From assembly GCA_016800925.1 (NCBI GenBank), contig JABCPU010000200.1:1-64000 (forward strand): a stretch of DNA of 64,000 nt, read 5' to 3'. Both the position numbers and the translations under genes were made by a program. The notes beneath the pieces are model-generated. The model was given only the letters and a program-made list of their open reading frames with translations, was not told where the DNA came from and ran no database searches. How positions within the stretch are numbered: position 1 is the first letter of the stretch; every line of letters begins with the position of its first letter. This DNA is from Suillus spraguei (lineage: Eukaryota > Basidiomycota > Agaricomycetes > Boletales > Suillaceae). This document shows positions 10,597 through 22,347 of the stretch, piece by piece.

Positions 10597-11769
10597 CTTT
10601 GGTGGGATCATCACAAAATTCTGGAAATGGTCTTGGTATGATGACATATGATGGGAGGCACCAGAGTCATATAGCTCTGTGTGGTCGCTGTCTTCTCTAC
10701 CAGAGTTGGTGAGCATAGCATAGTCAAAGGTCTTGGTGTAGGCCTCTTCATCATCATCCTGGATGTCGTCAATTGAAGGTATGTCATCTTCATCTACCTC
10801 TGTGAGCCGATCCACTCCCATCCATGCGCTAACCAAACACCTTCAGGTTCATCCTCATCGTCCTTGTCCTTGGTAGCCACAGCTGTATTGGACTTCTTGC
10901 CTTTGGCCTTGCTAGAGCCTGGCTTCTCCCCAGCTTTTCCTCCACCATCAGCCCAGCAGTCCGCCTTCATATGACCTTTCTTCCTGCAGTTGTGACACTC
11001 ACCCTTGAAGCGGCGCTTCTTGCCATTGGAATTTGTAGTGTAGGTGGCATCATCATTGGAAGGTGTGGATTTCTTCCCCTTTGTGGTGCATCGGTTATAC
11101 TCATTAATGATGGTGGCCATCAAGATATCTGGAGTAAGGTCTGTACTGGTGACTTTGGCTGACGCCGTCAATGCAGATAGGTGTGGGTCATAGGACGTGG
11201 GTAGGGAACCAAGAATTATTGCAGCAAAACTGTTGTCTGATGGATCTTGACCCATTGAGGACAATTGCTCCCTGATGGCAAGCATTTTGTCAAAGTGGTC
11301 ACGGATGTTCCCTTTCTCCTGGCACTTCAGGTCCTGCAGCTTGCAGAGTAGCTCAACAGAAATTATTCTGGAGTGCTTCTGAAACATGTTGGCCAAGTAG
11401 GTAAAGATCTCTGCTGCTGTGGAGAGAGACTTGATTCTGGTAAAGAGCATGTCTGTGATTGTACCTGCAATCTGCTGTTTGACTACAGTGTCACAAAGTC
11501 GCCATTCTTTCATAGCCTTCTGATATTCCACCACTTCCTTCAACTCATCTGCAGTTGTTGGACTCCATGACTGGCCTCTTCCTGACAATGTTGCAGGGTC
11601 TACTGGTTTTGTTGTTGTGCTGTCCAAATGGCCAACCAAACCTCTAGCATCTATGGACCAAAACAGTCTTTCCTTGTAAGTCACCCAGTTTTCTACATCT
11701 GTGGTCAATTTGGGTATCCGAAGAAAGTCGTCTCCTAGTTTAGTGGTAAAGGAGATTATATTTGATGCT
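10597..11769 (-). pseudogene. copia Gag and protease N-terminus (5' part of the split copia element)
   Basis: Minus-strand frame 10794-11708 is copia Gag, with WVTYKERLFWSID near its start. It carries a UBN2/Retrotran_gag_2-like body and a CCHC knuckle CHNCRKKGHMKADC near 10960-11005. The open frame extends upstream to about 11,769 without an ATG, so the start is uncertain. A frame change near 10838 is one missing base at a third codon position. Then comes the acidic leader and protease active site LYDSGASHH (about 10660). The protease is cut at 10601 by the gypsy target duplication and resumes at 2996. Confidence 0.92.
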
Positions 11770-12207
11770 CAATACTGAGAGCAGTGGCAGCCTTCCAAAA
11801 ATAGGCAATATAACACTGGTGCTGCTATCCACTGGCTCTGGCACTGTATTTGGCATTGTTTGTTTTGTGTGAACTGTTTTTTGCAAATTCCCTAATTAGG
11901 CAACCCAAAAACTTCAGTGTCCAAGGTTTGCTCTTCTGCATCAAGCAGAGCTCATAACCTGCAGCAATAGGTAAGCTGCAGTAGTAGTCAGTACTAAGTA
12001 ATGAATGTGTAAGTAGTGTATGCTCACCTCAGTAGACTAGCAAGTCACTGAGGTAGGTAGAGTAAAGAGTGGCTGTAAGTATGTCCATGCTTATCTAATA
12101 CTACCAGTAATGTCCGAGCTCCATGTAATGTTTGACTATTCAACAGATGATGATGATGATGATGATGATGAAAATTTGGATGAGGTGGAGAAGGGAGATA
12201 TGATTCT
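11770..12207. other. No gene; GAT microsatellite and possible transposase leader
   Basis: No copia LTR could be recognised here. A (GAT)n tract spans about 12146-12170. In one plus-strand frame it reads as an Asp-rich segment followed by ENLDEVEKGDM, like the acidic leader of PIF/Harbinger transposases. Such a leader would fit the remnant at 15672-15907 on the other side of the nested LTR. That link is inference. Confidence 0.5.
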
Positions 12208-12945
12208 TGTCATGAATACCAAACACGAACCATTATTCTTTCTTGAATTTCCCTAAAGCACCTAAACCCAGCATTAAGACAAACCCTAATCCAGAGAGAT
12301 CATCTACTGAGACACCTACTCCTAAAGTTCTTACTATCGAAAACCCTATCATTATACCTATCACACATATTATCGAACTTCCTGATGACAATGAAGACAT
12401 AGAGATCTTCTATGATGCAGAATGATGTTATCGATAAGATAAGGATAAGATAAGATAAGATACAGGTTATCTGTTATCAAACATCTATAACTCTGAACAC
12501 CTAAATATTACTTTTACCACATTGTTAGTTATTATAAGATGAGATTAGATCATGTGATCTTAGAACCTTTCAGAACTATGGTGTCATGATGATATCATTA
12601 TAATGTCACAACCATCACATCATATGATTCTCTTTTCTATTTAATGATTGGCTAGTAGTTTTATTCTCAGTTTCAATCTCAGTTTCAATATAGGTATATA
12701 GTTAGCTAGTTTGTAGTCAGTAGTTCTTTAGTTCAAACCTCTCATCTATACTAGTGCTGCTGCAGTCCGGTTCTGAACCTTTCTGAACTGGATGCATGGT
12801 CCAGTCCAAGGTTTGGCCAAGACTCAGAACCAAACCTTTCCAGAGGTTGGGGGTTTGGGGTGGTAGTGAATAGGTTCGAACCCATTCAAACCTCTTTTTG
12901 TAGGCTTCACACTTTTTTTAAAAATATGCAAGTATTTACTAGGTG

Positions 12946-13703
12946 TGTCATATACCATACTTCTGATCTCAGATCTGATCAGATCCAATCGATCCAACTT
13001 CTGTCCAGTCCACAGATCCTGTCTGGATCACCCATCCGAAAGTCCCTACTTCTTGCACTCTAACTCCCTTGTGGACATCTGCATGTACCTCCTTTCAGCA
13101 ATCCTCCTGTCTCCGGTATTCTGGCTGTGTATATTTCCTTCCTGCTTATTGATCCGTTACCTGTGTCTCATTTCCAACTCGCACTTACTGATCTGCTGTG
13201 CATTAACTAATAGACTTTCATTATACATCATACATAGCCCTCAGTCCCGGACTCACTGATTATCCATGCTAGTTACTTGTAGTATATAAACCACTTGTAA
13301 ATCTCCATAGAACCTTAGTTCGAATATCATCTTAGATTCTGCTCAATCTATTCCTCCGGACTTGAGTTACTTCCAACTCTGGTCATCTTCTGAGACTTAG
13401 GATTGATTCCTATAAGTCTGCATCTCCAACTCTACCTTCGGGTAGTCTACCTCTGTTAGTTTCTAGTTAAGGACTTGTTCCGAGACTAGTCTTATTCCTC
13501 ATATCATCTCCACGCTCTGGATAACCTTTGGACGCATCATATCTGATACCTTCAGACATCCGGATCCATCACGTGATCACTTCCAGATCTTCAGACATAT
13601 ACCTACCCTCTGAAATAAGGGGCATTACTTGGGAAAGGGGCACAGTGCACAAACTGAGGCCAAAGCCCTTTGGATCTCTTACCATTTGAGTACGGTCTTA
13701 ACA
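12946..13703 (+). repeat. Solo LTR, family B, copy 1
   Basis: Begins TGTCATATACCATACTTCT and ends GTCTTAACA. A perfect 5-base duplication AGGTG lies at 12941-12945 and 13704-13708. It is similar end to end to 16308-17076. No internal retrotransposon sequence remains, so it is the product of LTR-LTR recombination. Confidence 0.93.
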
Positions 13704-13859
13704 AGGTGTCTATATTGTCACATCAAAATGTCTAAATCTAATGTTGATTGCGGAAATCTGAATGTGCTTACAAATATTTGGGTGGCTTCCAAACAGTGAG
13801 TGCACATTGAGCTACACTTACTACTAGTATGGACAGCCAGACCACCATGCTCTACTTCC

Positions 13860-14138
13860 AAGACTTCTCAGAACCTTCCTGCACTCTTTTGGACTTGCCT
13901 GAACTCACCTGCATTCATTTATGCTTCCTTGTGCTCGTTTGGATTTGCCTGCATTTGTCTGCGCTTGCCTGCACTCGTTTGGACTTGCCTGCATTTGTTT
14001 GTACTTGCCTGCACTCATTTGGACCTGCCTGGACTTGCATGCATTTGTTTGTGCTTGCCTATGCTCATTTGGACTCATATGGACTCATCTGTATTCGTCT
14101 GGACTTGTCTGTGCTTGCCTACCCTCATTTGGACTCAC
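13860..14138 (+). repeat. Minisatellite in the hAT element, left part
   Basis: Imperfect tandem units of about 16-22 bases around CATTTGGACTTGCCTGCA. All three plus frames stay open because the unit lacks stops. The array resumes after the solo LTR at 14588-14700, so the LTR inserted into the array. I do not regard the open frames here as genes. Confidence 0.8.
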
Positions 14139-14582
14139 TGTCATGAATTCCAAATACAAACCATTATTCTTTCCTCAATTTCCCTAAAACATCTAAACCT
14201 AGTGCTAAGACAAACCCTAACCCTATTGAAAACCCTATATCTGCTTCTATAACCGAACTCCCTGATGAAGATGAAGAGATCTTCTATGATGCTATAGGAT
14301 AAGATAAGATAGTGTCATGTGATCATAGAACCTTCTAGAATATGATGTCATAACTATGTCACAACTATCACATCGTACGATTCTCACTTCTATTTTATGA
14401 TTGACTAGTAGTTTCAGACTCAGTTTATATCTCAGTTTCAATATGTAGTAGTTCTTTAGTTCAAACCTCTTGTATCTACACTGTAGCAATCCAAGATGTC
14501 CTTGCTCCTATCTTCTCTTGTGATAACCTTTGTTTGAGTCCTAGTCTCTGTCCTTGCATTAATTCATTTGTGGGTTGTGACA
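14139..14582 (+). repeat. Solo LTR, family C, copy 2
   Basis: TGTCATGAATTCC to GGTTGTGACA, 444 bases, with a perfect 5-base duplication CTCAC on both sides (14134-14138 and 14583-14587). It is the cleanest full-length copy of family C and serves as the reference for the split copies. Confidence 0.93.
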
Positions 14583-14918
14583 CTCACATAGACTCATCTG
14601 TATTCATCTGCTTGCCTGCACTTGTTTGAACTTGTCTGGGCCCCTTGTTTGAACTTGCCTCAGCTTATCTGCTTGTGTCTGGTCTTGCCTGTACCTCCAC
14701 TCCTCTCATTCTGGTGCCTTCAGGCATATGTTCAAGCCACGTCAGCATTTGCTGATATGCGCTGGGCATATGTGTTAAACACTGGCAAAGGGCTCCCTCT
14801 ATTGTCCCGTACTCATCTGAGCCATGTCAGCAGTTGCTGACGTGCACTGGGCATTTGCACATGGCATTCGTGGTGTTTGGAATGGCGTGGTGGAGCTCTC
14901 ATGGCCTTGAGAGACCTC

Positions 14919-15388
14919 TGTTACGAACTGGGGTGGCATCACCAGCGACAGTGAAAAGACACAGCCAGTCTGCTGGGAAGTTCTACAATGTCCAGAAGAG
15001 GACAAGGTGAGAGTACAAGGAACGTGTTCCAAGTATGATCAAGGGTTCGGCCTCAAAGACAAGTCTAAGAGGTTCTACGAGAATAGAGACTAAGACTAAG
15101 GAGTGCTTAGACTTAGAGACGATTCAAGACAACTTAGGTTGGAGACCTAAGCGAAGGAGATTCCAGGTAAAACCCAGTAAGATTACAGTAAAGAATCTAC
15201 TACAAGTACAACGTACTTAAATAGACCAATATGTGCGCACGGACCAAGAAAGACGTGAGAATGTAAATGTGTATCCAAATAAGGAAGGCAACTATAGTAC
15301 AGATGCGTTGAGCATATAAGTCAGAGTCATATGACATGATATACAAGTAAGAAGAGTAAAATGAATAGGGGCACGTAGGATTGTAACA
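14919..15388 (-). repeat. Solo LTR, gypsy family A
   Basis: 470 bases, the reverse orientation of the LTR at 3002 (TGTTACGAACTGG... to ...GATTGTAACA). The target duplication ACCTC is perfect (14914-14918 and 15389-15393). It is more diverged from the two intact LTRs than they are from each other. Confidence 0.94.
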
Positions 15389-15671
15389 ACCTCTGCAACA
15401 AAATAGGCAGTCCATCATCTGCAAGCTTAGTTGAACCTGGTTCGAAGTGAACCGGACCAAACCAGACTTCGGTAGCACTAATCTATACCAAGTGTATCAG
15501 CCCAGATGTCACTGCTTAATCTATTCTCTTTTGTTGTGACAACCTTAGTTTTGAGTCCTAGTCTCTGCCCTAGTCTTAAGTGATTTAAAGGGTTGTGACA
15601 ATTCGCCTGGAAGAAATCATCAGTATATTCCAGAACCTGCTCATATTGGCTGTTGGCATACTTGACATCGC

Positions 15672-15907
15672 CATGCCTACAATGCGTACTTATGTACTCA
15701 CTACAATAAGGAGCCCTACCACACCTTGGCACTATCTGGGATTGCCTGGATTAATGAGCTTCTTACAGGCCACCCTGAATGTGTGCTTGGCATACACCAC
15801 CATGTTTTTATTGTATTACTGAATGTACTTCATGAAAGTGGAGTAGGGAACTCAAAGAATGTAACACTAGAGGAACAGCTAGCTATTTTCCTATATGCCT
15901 GCATCAC
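15672..15907 (+). pseudogene. PIF/Harbinger transposase N-terminal fragment
   Basis: The plus-strand frame reads YNKEPYHTLALSGIAWINELLTGHPE..., then HHHVFIVLLNVL and NVTLEEQLAIFLYACIT. This matches the helical N-terminal region of Harbinger transposases of basidiomycetes. The same region is found on the minus strand of the second Harbinger element near 27430-27620. The frame ends where LTR family C copy 3 begins, and no continuation is seen after 17955. A recombination or deletion has probably removed the catalytic part. Confidence 0.7.
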
Positions 15908-16109
15908 TGTCATGAATACCAAATATAAACCATTATTCTTTCTTGAATTTCCCTAAAGTGCCTAAACCCACCACTAAGACAAACCCTAACCCTATCAAAA
16001 TCCCTACAATTGCTTCTAACTGAACTCCCTGATGAAGATAAAGAGATATGGTATGATGCTATCGGATAAGATAAGATCAGATAATATCACATGATCTCAG
16101 AATCTTCTA

Positions 16110-17666
16110 AGGTAGACGTTGTGCGGATTCTATGAACATCACATGATGTGACAGGAGTGTGACACGGTCAAAGCTAACTATGCCAAGTGGATGCCAACCA
16201 GCTGAGGCAGAGACTCATCAACCTTTAAGTATATGCAGTATACTTACAAATGTGCATGTACAGTAGTAGAGAACTGGTGTAAATATCATTATAATATTAA
16301 GACTTAGTGTCATATACCATACTTCTAATCTCAGATCCGACCATATCCGATCAGATCCGATCGATTCCATATCCGTCCGGTCCACAGATCCTGCCCAGAC
16401 CACCCATCCGAATGTGCTCACTTCTCGCACCTTAACTCCCTTGTGTATATCTGCATCTATCTCCTTTCGTCATTCCTCCTGTTTCCGGTATTCCGGCTGT
16501 TTATATTTCCGTCCTGTGTTACTGATCTGTTTCCTGTGTTCATTTCCGATTCATGCTTACTGATCCACTGTGCATTAACTAATAGACTTCCGTTACACTT
16601 TGTACATAGCCCTCGGTCCCGGACTTGCTGATTATCTGTCTTAGATACTTACAGTATATAAACCACTTGTAGATCTCCGTAGAACCTTAGTTCGAATATC
16701 ATCTTAGATTCTACTCATTCTGCCTCCTCCGGACTTAAGCCACTTTCCGCTTTAAGTCACCTTCCGAGACTTAGGATTGATTCCTATAGTCTATATCTCC
16801 GACTCTATCTTCAGATAGTCTATCTCCGTTAGTTTCTAGTTAGGAACTCGTTCCGAAACTAGCCTTAATCTCTGTCCTCTCCTTACGTTCCGAATAACCT
16901 TCGGACGTATCATATCTGACACCTTCGGACACCCGGATCCGTCACGCAACTCCTTCCAGGTCTTCGGACGAATAACTCCTCCCTGAAATAAGGGGCATTA
17001 CTCGAGAAAGGGGCACAGTGCACGAACTGAGGCCAAAGCCCTTCGGATCTCTCTACCCTTGAGTACAGTCTTAACACTTAGAGAACCTTGTTGGACAAAT
17101 CATCATGCCAGTATTTTTTGATTGCTCACACTACCTCCATTGAGACCCTTCTGATATGCATTGATGAACCAATATAGATCTATTTGCGAAGCTGCACGAG
17201 ATTAGTCAAGAAAATTTAATTGATTCAGACATGAGCCTAGTACATGCTGGTGAGCTTTTGTTTAGCTCTAGAAGTTTACCTGTTACTCACATTTTCATCC
17301 TTGTTTTTGTCAGGACCTAATCTCTATCTTTTTGATGTCTACCATGCATTAAGGCCTGATGCATGGCCACAATGACCATGAGCCTGTATGAGGATCTCGG
17401 CTTCATGGCACCGCCTTACTCTGGAGTCAACAAGCTTTGACCTCCACTAGGAGGAAAATTCTACAGAACTGAAGTTAACTGACACAAGGCTTCATTTTTT
17501 CATCTTCTGCAAATATCATAATGTGCATTAGGCTATTATCTACACTTTGACATTACAGATTTTCTTCTCGTTTCCTTGTTGAATTGTTAACCTATTTTTT
17601 GTATTTTATCATGCAAATGTCATGATTTGTCATGTGATGTTTGTAGAATCTGCATGACGTTTACCT
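16110..17666. mobile_element. TIR transposon with TA target, member 1 (non-autonomous)
   Basis: The terminal inverted repeats are about 38 bases. The left end starts AGGTAGACGTTGTGCGGATT, and the right end, reverse-complemented, starts AGGTAAACGTCATGCAGATT. Both continue to an ACATCACATGA block. Flanking TA dinucleotides at 16108-16109 and 17667-17668 collapse to a single TA in the uninterrupted LTR. It contains a solo LTR of family B. Without that it is about 780 bases, with no transposase ORF. Confidence 0.88.
16308..17076 (+). repeat. Solo LTR, family B, copy 2
   Basis: 769 bases, TGTCATATACCATAC to AGTCTTAACA, with a perfect duplication CTTAG (16303-16307 and 17077-17081). It is nested in the TA-target TIR element. 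Confidence 0.93.
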
Positions 17667-17955
17667 TAGAACTATGATGTTATTATGGTATCATCACTAT
17701 GTCACAACCATCACATCGTACGATGCTCATTTCTATTTTATGATTGGCTAGTAGTTTCAGACTCAGTTTGTATCTCAGTTTTAATATGTGTATATAGTTA
17801 GCTAGTTTGTAGTTGGTATTCTTTAGTTCAAACCTCTTGTTTGTATCTACATCTAGTAGCAACCAGATGTCACTGCTATCCTGTTTTCTTGTGAAGAACC
17901 TTTGTTTGAGTCCTAGTCTCTGCCCCTGTCTTAATTGGTTGTAAGGGTTGTGACA

Positions 17956-18648
17956 TTAGATTTGAACTATAGGAGACTCCAACTCGCATACCGCTGCATA
18001 TCATTTCTTCTAGACTCCTCTTCAATAATAGTACTGTTGTAGACAATTCTTAGAAGTCTTACTATCTTTCTGTACCCTTCTCCAGAGACACTAGTCTTCT
18101 GAGAATAGTACAAACACATTTATTCTTGCCCAACCTTAAACAAGTCGTGACTTCATTCTCCCCTTTGCTCATTTGAGTGCACTTTCATACCTACACATTT
18201 CATAGTTAGTAGACCTCTACCAGGCCCAGCCTTATATTTCTGCTGCTAGCAGATGGTGGACAAGCAACATTAGGTGTTTGATCTGTGACCTCAGTGCTGG
18301 CCAAAGACCCTGCCTGCTGAGTTCTATGATAGTTTCCTTTTACGATAACTTCTTTTCATACAATAGAAGGTCTAGTCTTCTTTCTGAGTATTTAGTGGAA
18401 TTTCCTCCTTGTTCAAGATAGACTGGTTACTTGTAAGCTTCAGCTGGAAGAGCATTGTGTCCCTGGAGTGTTCCTATTTGGAAACAAGTACAAAACCTTT
18501 ATGATAGTTTTCTTAGTCAGTAAATAAGGACACACCTAGTTGGGTTGATTAAAGAACTCTTTAGGCCCTGAGTACGTGGTAGATCCAATCAGATATCAGA
18601 GACTGCTCAGTTTTCCATTTTATGTACTTCTTTTCTACTCTCTGTTTT
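17956..18648. other. About 690 bases without a recognised feature
   Basis: AT-rich sequence between LTR family C copy 3 and the old gypsy 5' LTR. No ORF, hairpin or repeat end could be recognised. It is probably decayed transposon sequence. Confidence 0.5.
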
Positions 18649-19123
18649 TGTTACAATCACATGTGCCCCTATTCATTTCCTCTCCTACCTTGTATAACAT
18701 GTGATACAATACCTTACTTGACTTATACATTTTAACATGTTGTACTATACTTGCCTTCTGCTTTAGGATACACAGTTACATTCTCATGAGTCTTTGGTCT
18801 GTGCACACATATTGGCTTATTTAAGCACAGTGTATTACACTTGTATTCGCTACTTTAATCTTACTGGGTTTTACCTGGAATCTTCATCGCTAAGGACCTC
18901 CAATCCTTAGTCATCTGAATTGTCTCTAAGTCTAAGCACTCCTTAGCCTTAGTCTCTTTTCTCCAATTGTCTCTGAGTTGAGACTCTTAGACTGAACCCT
19001 TGATCATACTCAGAACATATTCCTTATACTCAAGCATCGCTCTCTTTTGAGTGATTGAAGAACTTCCCAACAACTGATAGCATCTTTGCACTGTTGCTGG
19101 TGATGCCACCCCAGTTCATAACA
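18649..19123 (+). repeat. 5' LTR of the old gypsy element
   Basis: 475 bases with the same architecture as the family A LTR: a TATTTAAGCACAGTGTA segment near 18818, the TAAGCACTCCTTAGCCTTAGTCTCT block, and CCACCCCAGTTC near the end. CpG sites of family A appear largely as TpG or CpA here, consistent with age and methylation decay. Confidence 0.9.
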
Positions 19124-19212
19124 GTTTTCATCATCTTTCCCATTCAGGTTGACTGTTATGACTAGTCAACCACAGACATCAGTAAATCAGGTTCCAGAAT
19201 ACAACTGGTACT

Positions 19213-20315
19213 ATGTCTGCCCCTGCCATTACCATTCCAAGTGAACAAGCCTTGGCTGAGTACATTACAAATGCCATTACCACTGCAATTGCTCCAGTTC
19301 AAGAGCAAGTTCAAAGGCTCAAATATATGAATGAAATTCTGCAGAACCAAAATGAAGAACTACATGAACAACTTTGTCAATATAAAGACAAGATTGATGA
19401 CCTTGAAGCAAAACTTGTGCCAACATTATCTGGAGGAGTCCCAAAATTGTGAAGCTAACAGAGTTCACTGGAGGAAAAGATTCCATTGACATCAAAACAT
19501 TGCTGGCACAAGTATCCCTTTACCTCACTTAATATCCCAATGCAACAGAACAACAACACCTCAGTCTTCTGTTGTCTTACCTAAAGGGAAATACCAGAAA
19601 ATGGGCAGAACCTTACATAAAACAACAAGCTGCAGGACAATTGGTTTTTCAAGACTTCTTGGGAGAATTTTCACGCATGTTCAAAGATGAGAACAAAGAA
19701 GCAAAGGCCATTCAAGAACTGGAGACCCTTAGGTAAGGCTCTAGCACTGTTCCAGAATATGTTGCATCCTTCAAACAGAAGTCAGTCTTTATGAACTTCT
19801 CTAATTATGAACTTTGCCTCAAACTCTGATCTGGTCTACAAACCTGGATCAAAGAACAACTCACTCATGTTGTGCTCAAAGACAAGAACACTTTCAATAA
19901 AATAGTTGAAAGAGCAGTAGAAATTAGGCAAAACTTTGAAGAGTTGGATGCAGAGAAAAAGTGAAACACCTGGTGGACTCCTAAGTCTACTAGTGGAGTT
20001 ACTTCTTCATCAAGGGCTGGTCCCAGTAATAGTGATGCTATGGACGTTGACTCCGGAAGGCAAAAGAATGCCCCAAAACTGCAAGGAAAGCCTAGTGCTT
20101 TCAAATGCTACAGATGTGATGGAGAAGGACACATGGCTAGGAACTGTAAAGAGGCACCAAAAATGCCACAAGTCAAGGCAATGTCTGCCAAAGAAGAATC
20201 TGCACCTAAATGGTTCAAGGACTGGTTGTCCTCCAAGGAAGGCAAGGGTTTTAGAAGGGTTGAAGTCAGAGTCTGCAGACCTAGACCTGAACAATTGTTT
20301 CTCTATTCTTTCTAG
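19213..20315 (+). pseudogene. Old gypsy Gag with CCHC zinc knuckle
   Basis: Starts at the ATG at 19213, with a coiled-coil-like segment (about residues 35-70). It continues across stops near 19450, 19530, 19733, 19830 and 19963. The central capsid-like region includes LSLLLSYLKGNTRKWAEPYI. The knuckle CYRCDGEGHMARNC lies near 20109-20150. The many independent stops show long decay, unlike family A. Confidence 0.85.
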
Positions 20316-20339
20316 TTTTTCAGATGTAATGGAAGTGTA

Positions 20340-22108
20340 TATATGATCCAAATCAGAACATTTTTATATTCCAGTTACACTGAAAGAGAAGAACAGACAA
20401 GCAGACATAAAAGCACTTGTGCATTGTGGTGTATCAACATTATTTATAAGTGAGAGATTTGTGAAGAACAATGATGTCTGTTGTCATAAATTATTGCATC
20501 CCATACCAGTCAAAAATATTGATGACTCGCTAAATGCTGCTGGAGCTATGACACATTTCACTGCAATAGGACTAAAGATTGGGGATCATGAAGAAGACAA
20601 AACAGCCTTCATGGTAACAGATCTTGGAAGCGACAATGTTATTATTGGCATAGATTGGCTGAGGTACCATAATACAGAGATTGATTGGAATGCAGGATGA
20701 TTTGCTCTTACATGATGCCCAGTTAAGTGTGAGACTAAAAAAGACAAAAGACAAAAGACAAAAAAATAGAGAAAAACATAAAATACAAAAACAGGATGAC
20801 TTGCCAAATCTGATTCCCACAGAAGAGGAAGATGACAATGAAGGCATGGCGAAGAAGAGGGCAATGGTTGAAGAAGTAGAAGATGAAGATAATCCTGAAG
20901 AATGGATTAGATACAAAGCTTTGATCACCACCAAACAGAAAGTAGCAGAGGAAGCTACTAAGAAGAAGAAGTCTGTAGAAAAAATGGTTCCATATTAGCT
21001 TCACAATTACCTAGGTGTATTCTCAGAAGAAGAATCAAATATTTCCTGAAAGAAAGAAGTGGGATCATGTGATAGATCTCAAAGATAAGAATGATCTTTC
21101 ACTGAATGCGAACCCATATCCTTTGTCACCCAAAGAGATGGACACACTGAAAGATTGGTTAGAAGCTGGGGCTGCATTAGGACGTATCAGAGATTCACAA
21201 TCTCCTGTTGCAGCACCTTTCTTCTTTGTGGCCAAAAAAAAAAGGCAAATTATGACCAGTAATGGACTATAGAAAGCTCAATGAGAAAACAGTTAAAAAT
21301 GTGTACCTGCTACCAAGATCTTAAGATTTGATTGATGCTTTAACTGGTGCCACAATGTACTCTAAGATGGATGTACGATGGGGATACAATAACATTGAAT
21401 GAAAGAAGGAGACAAGTGGAAGGCAGCTTTCAAAACACCTTTTGGTTACCATGAACCAACTGTAATGTATTTTGGGTTGACAAATTCTCCAGTAACTTTC
21501 CAGACCATCATGAATGAAATATTTAAAGATCTTATTGGTGGAAAAATAGTTGTTGTCTACATTGATGACATCTTGGTCTTTACAAATGGAAACAAGGAGC
21601 AACACCAAAAAGTCATGCAAGAAGTATTCAAACAATTAAAGGATAATGACCTGTTCTTGAAACCAGAGAAATGTAGTTTCAAATAGTCTAAAGTCAAATT
21701 CTTAGAGTTGATTGTGGAGAAAGGCAGTGTGTCTATGGACCCTGTGAAAGTAGAAGGAGTACTGAAATGGCCTGTTCCCAAATGCGTAAAAGATATACAA
21801 GCATTCATGGGCTTTGCCAACTTCTATGAAGATTCATATTGGGGTTCTCAGATATAGCCAGACCAATGAATGATTTGCTAAGAAAAGATGTTCCATGGAA
21901 TTGGACAGAGAAGCAACAGAATGTGTTTAATGAATTAAAGAAATGATTCACAGAAGCTCCACTCCTAGTAATGCCAGATGTTGAGAAAAAGAAAAGAATA
22001 GAGACTGATGCTTCTGATTATGCATCTGGTGCAGTACTTTCTCAAGAAATGGAAGATGGACTATGGCATCCTATTGCTTATTACTTGAAGTCAATGAACG
22101 ATGTAGAG
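20340..22108 (+). pseudogene. Old gypsy protease, reverse transcriptase and RNase H start
   Basis: The protease region 20365-20700 carries the site LVHCGVSTLFIS. The catalytic DSG/DxG aspartate has become histidine, so it is inactive as written. The fold end IIGIDWLRYHNTEIDW is intact. RT runs from about 21086 (NPYPLSPKEMDTLKDWLEAG) through PFFFVAKK, MDVRWGYNNI (21369), YFGLTNSPVTFQ and the catalytic YIDDILVF (about 21557). The RNase H site TDASDYASGAVLS is at 22003. Coding stops at about 22108 where LTR family C copy 4 begins. Confidence 0.87.
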
Positions 22109-22347
22109 AAATCCCTACAATTGCTTCTATAACCAAACTTCCTGATGAAGATGAAGAGATATGGTATGATGCTATCAGATAAGATAAGATTAGATAGTAT
22201 CACATGATCTTAGAACCTTCTAGAACTATGATGTCATTATGATATCATTACTATGTCACAAACCATCATATTGTACAATCCTCATTTCTATTTTATGATT
22301 GGCTAGTAGTTTCAGACTCAGTTTATATCTCAGTTTCAATATGCGTA

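Larger units (their letters stand above)
12752..15480. mobile_element. hAT-like non-autonomous element with three nested solo LTRs
   Basis: Imperfect terminal inverted repeats start TAGTGCTGCTGCAGTCCGG on the left, and TAGTGCTACCGAAGTCTGG on the right when reverse-complemented. They are flanked by a perfect 8-base duplication ATCTATAC (12744-12751 and 15481-15488), typical of hAT. Removing the nested solo LTRs leaves about 1.05 kb without transposase coding. The interior contains a cytosine/thymine-biased minisatellite. Confidence 0.88.
12208..15600 (+). repeat. LTR family C, copy 1, split by a hAT element
   Basis: The left part 12208-12751 begins TGTCATGAATACC. The right part 15481-15600 ends GGTTGTGACA. 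The junction is the hAT-like element with an 8-base duplication. Flanks ATTCT (12203-12207) and ATTCG (15601-15605) look like a target duplication with one mismatch. Related copies are at 14139, 15908 and 22109. No open internal element is present, so it looks like a solo LTR. Confidence 0.85.
15908..17955 (+). repeat. LTR family C, copy 3, split by a TA-target TIR element
   Basis: The left part 15908-16109 begins TGTCATGAATACC. The right part 17667-17955 ends GGTTGTGACA. Joined at TA, the two parts match copy 4 (22109) across the junction. Outer flanks ATCAC and TTAGA do not match, so the copy may be a recombinant or one flank was lost. Confidence 0.85.

Noticed and set aside
12865..12890. 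GGTTCGAACCC, similar to a tRNA B box
   Set aside because: It lies within the hAT-like element; no A box, cloverleaf or acceptor stem could be drawn.
14205..14235. Telomere-like AAACCCTAACCCT motif
   Set aside because: It is part of LTR family C and recurs at the matching place in copies at 12208 and 15908; there is no tandem telomeric array.
13800..14252. Open frames of up to 150 codons rich in Cys and Leu
   Set aside because: They arise from a stop-free minisatellite open in several frames and run into a solo LTR.
20419..20700. Active aspartic protease in the old gypsy
   Set aside because: The catalytic Asp position reads His and the surrounding element is full of stops.
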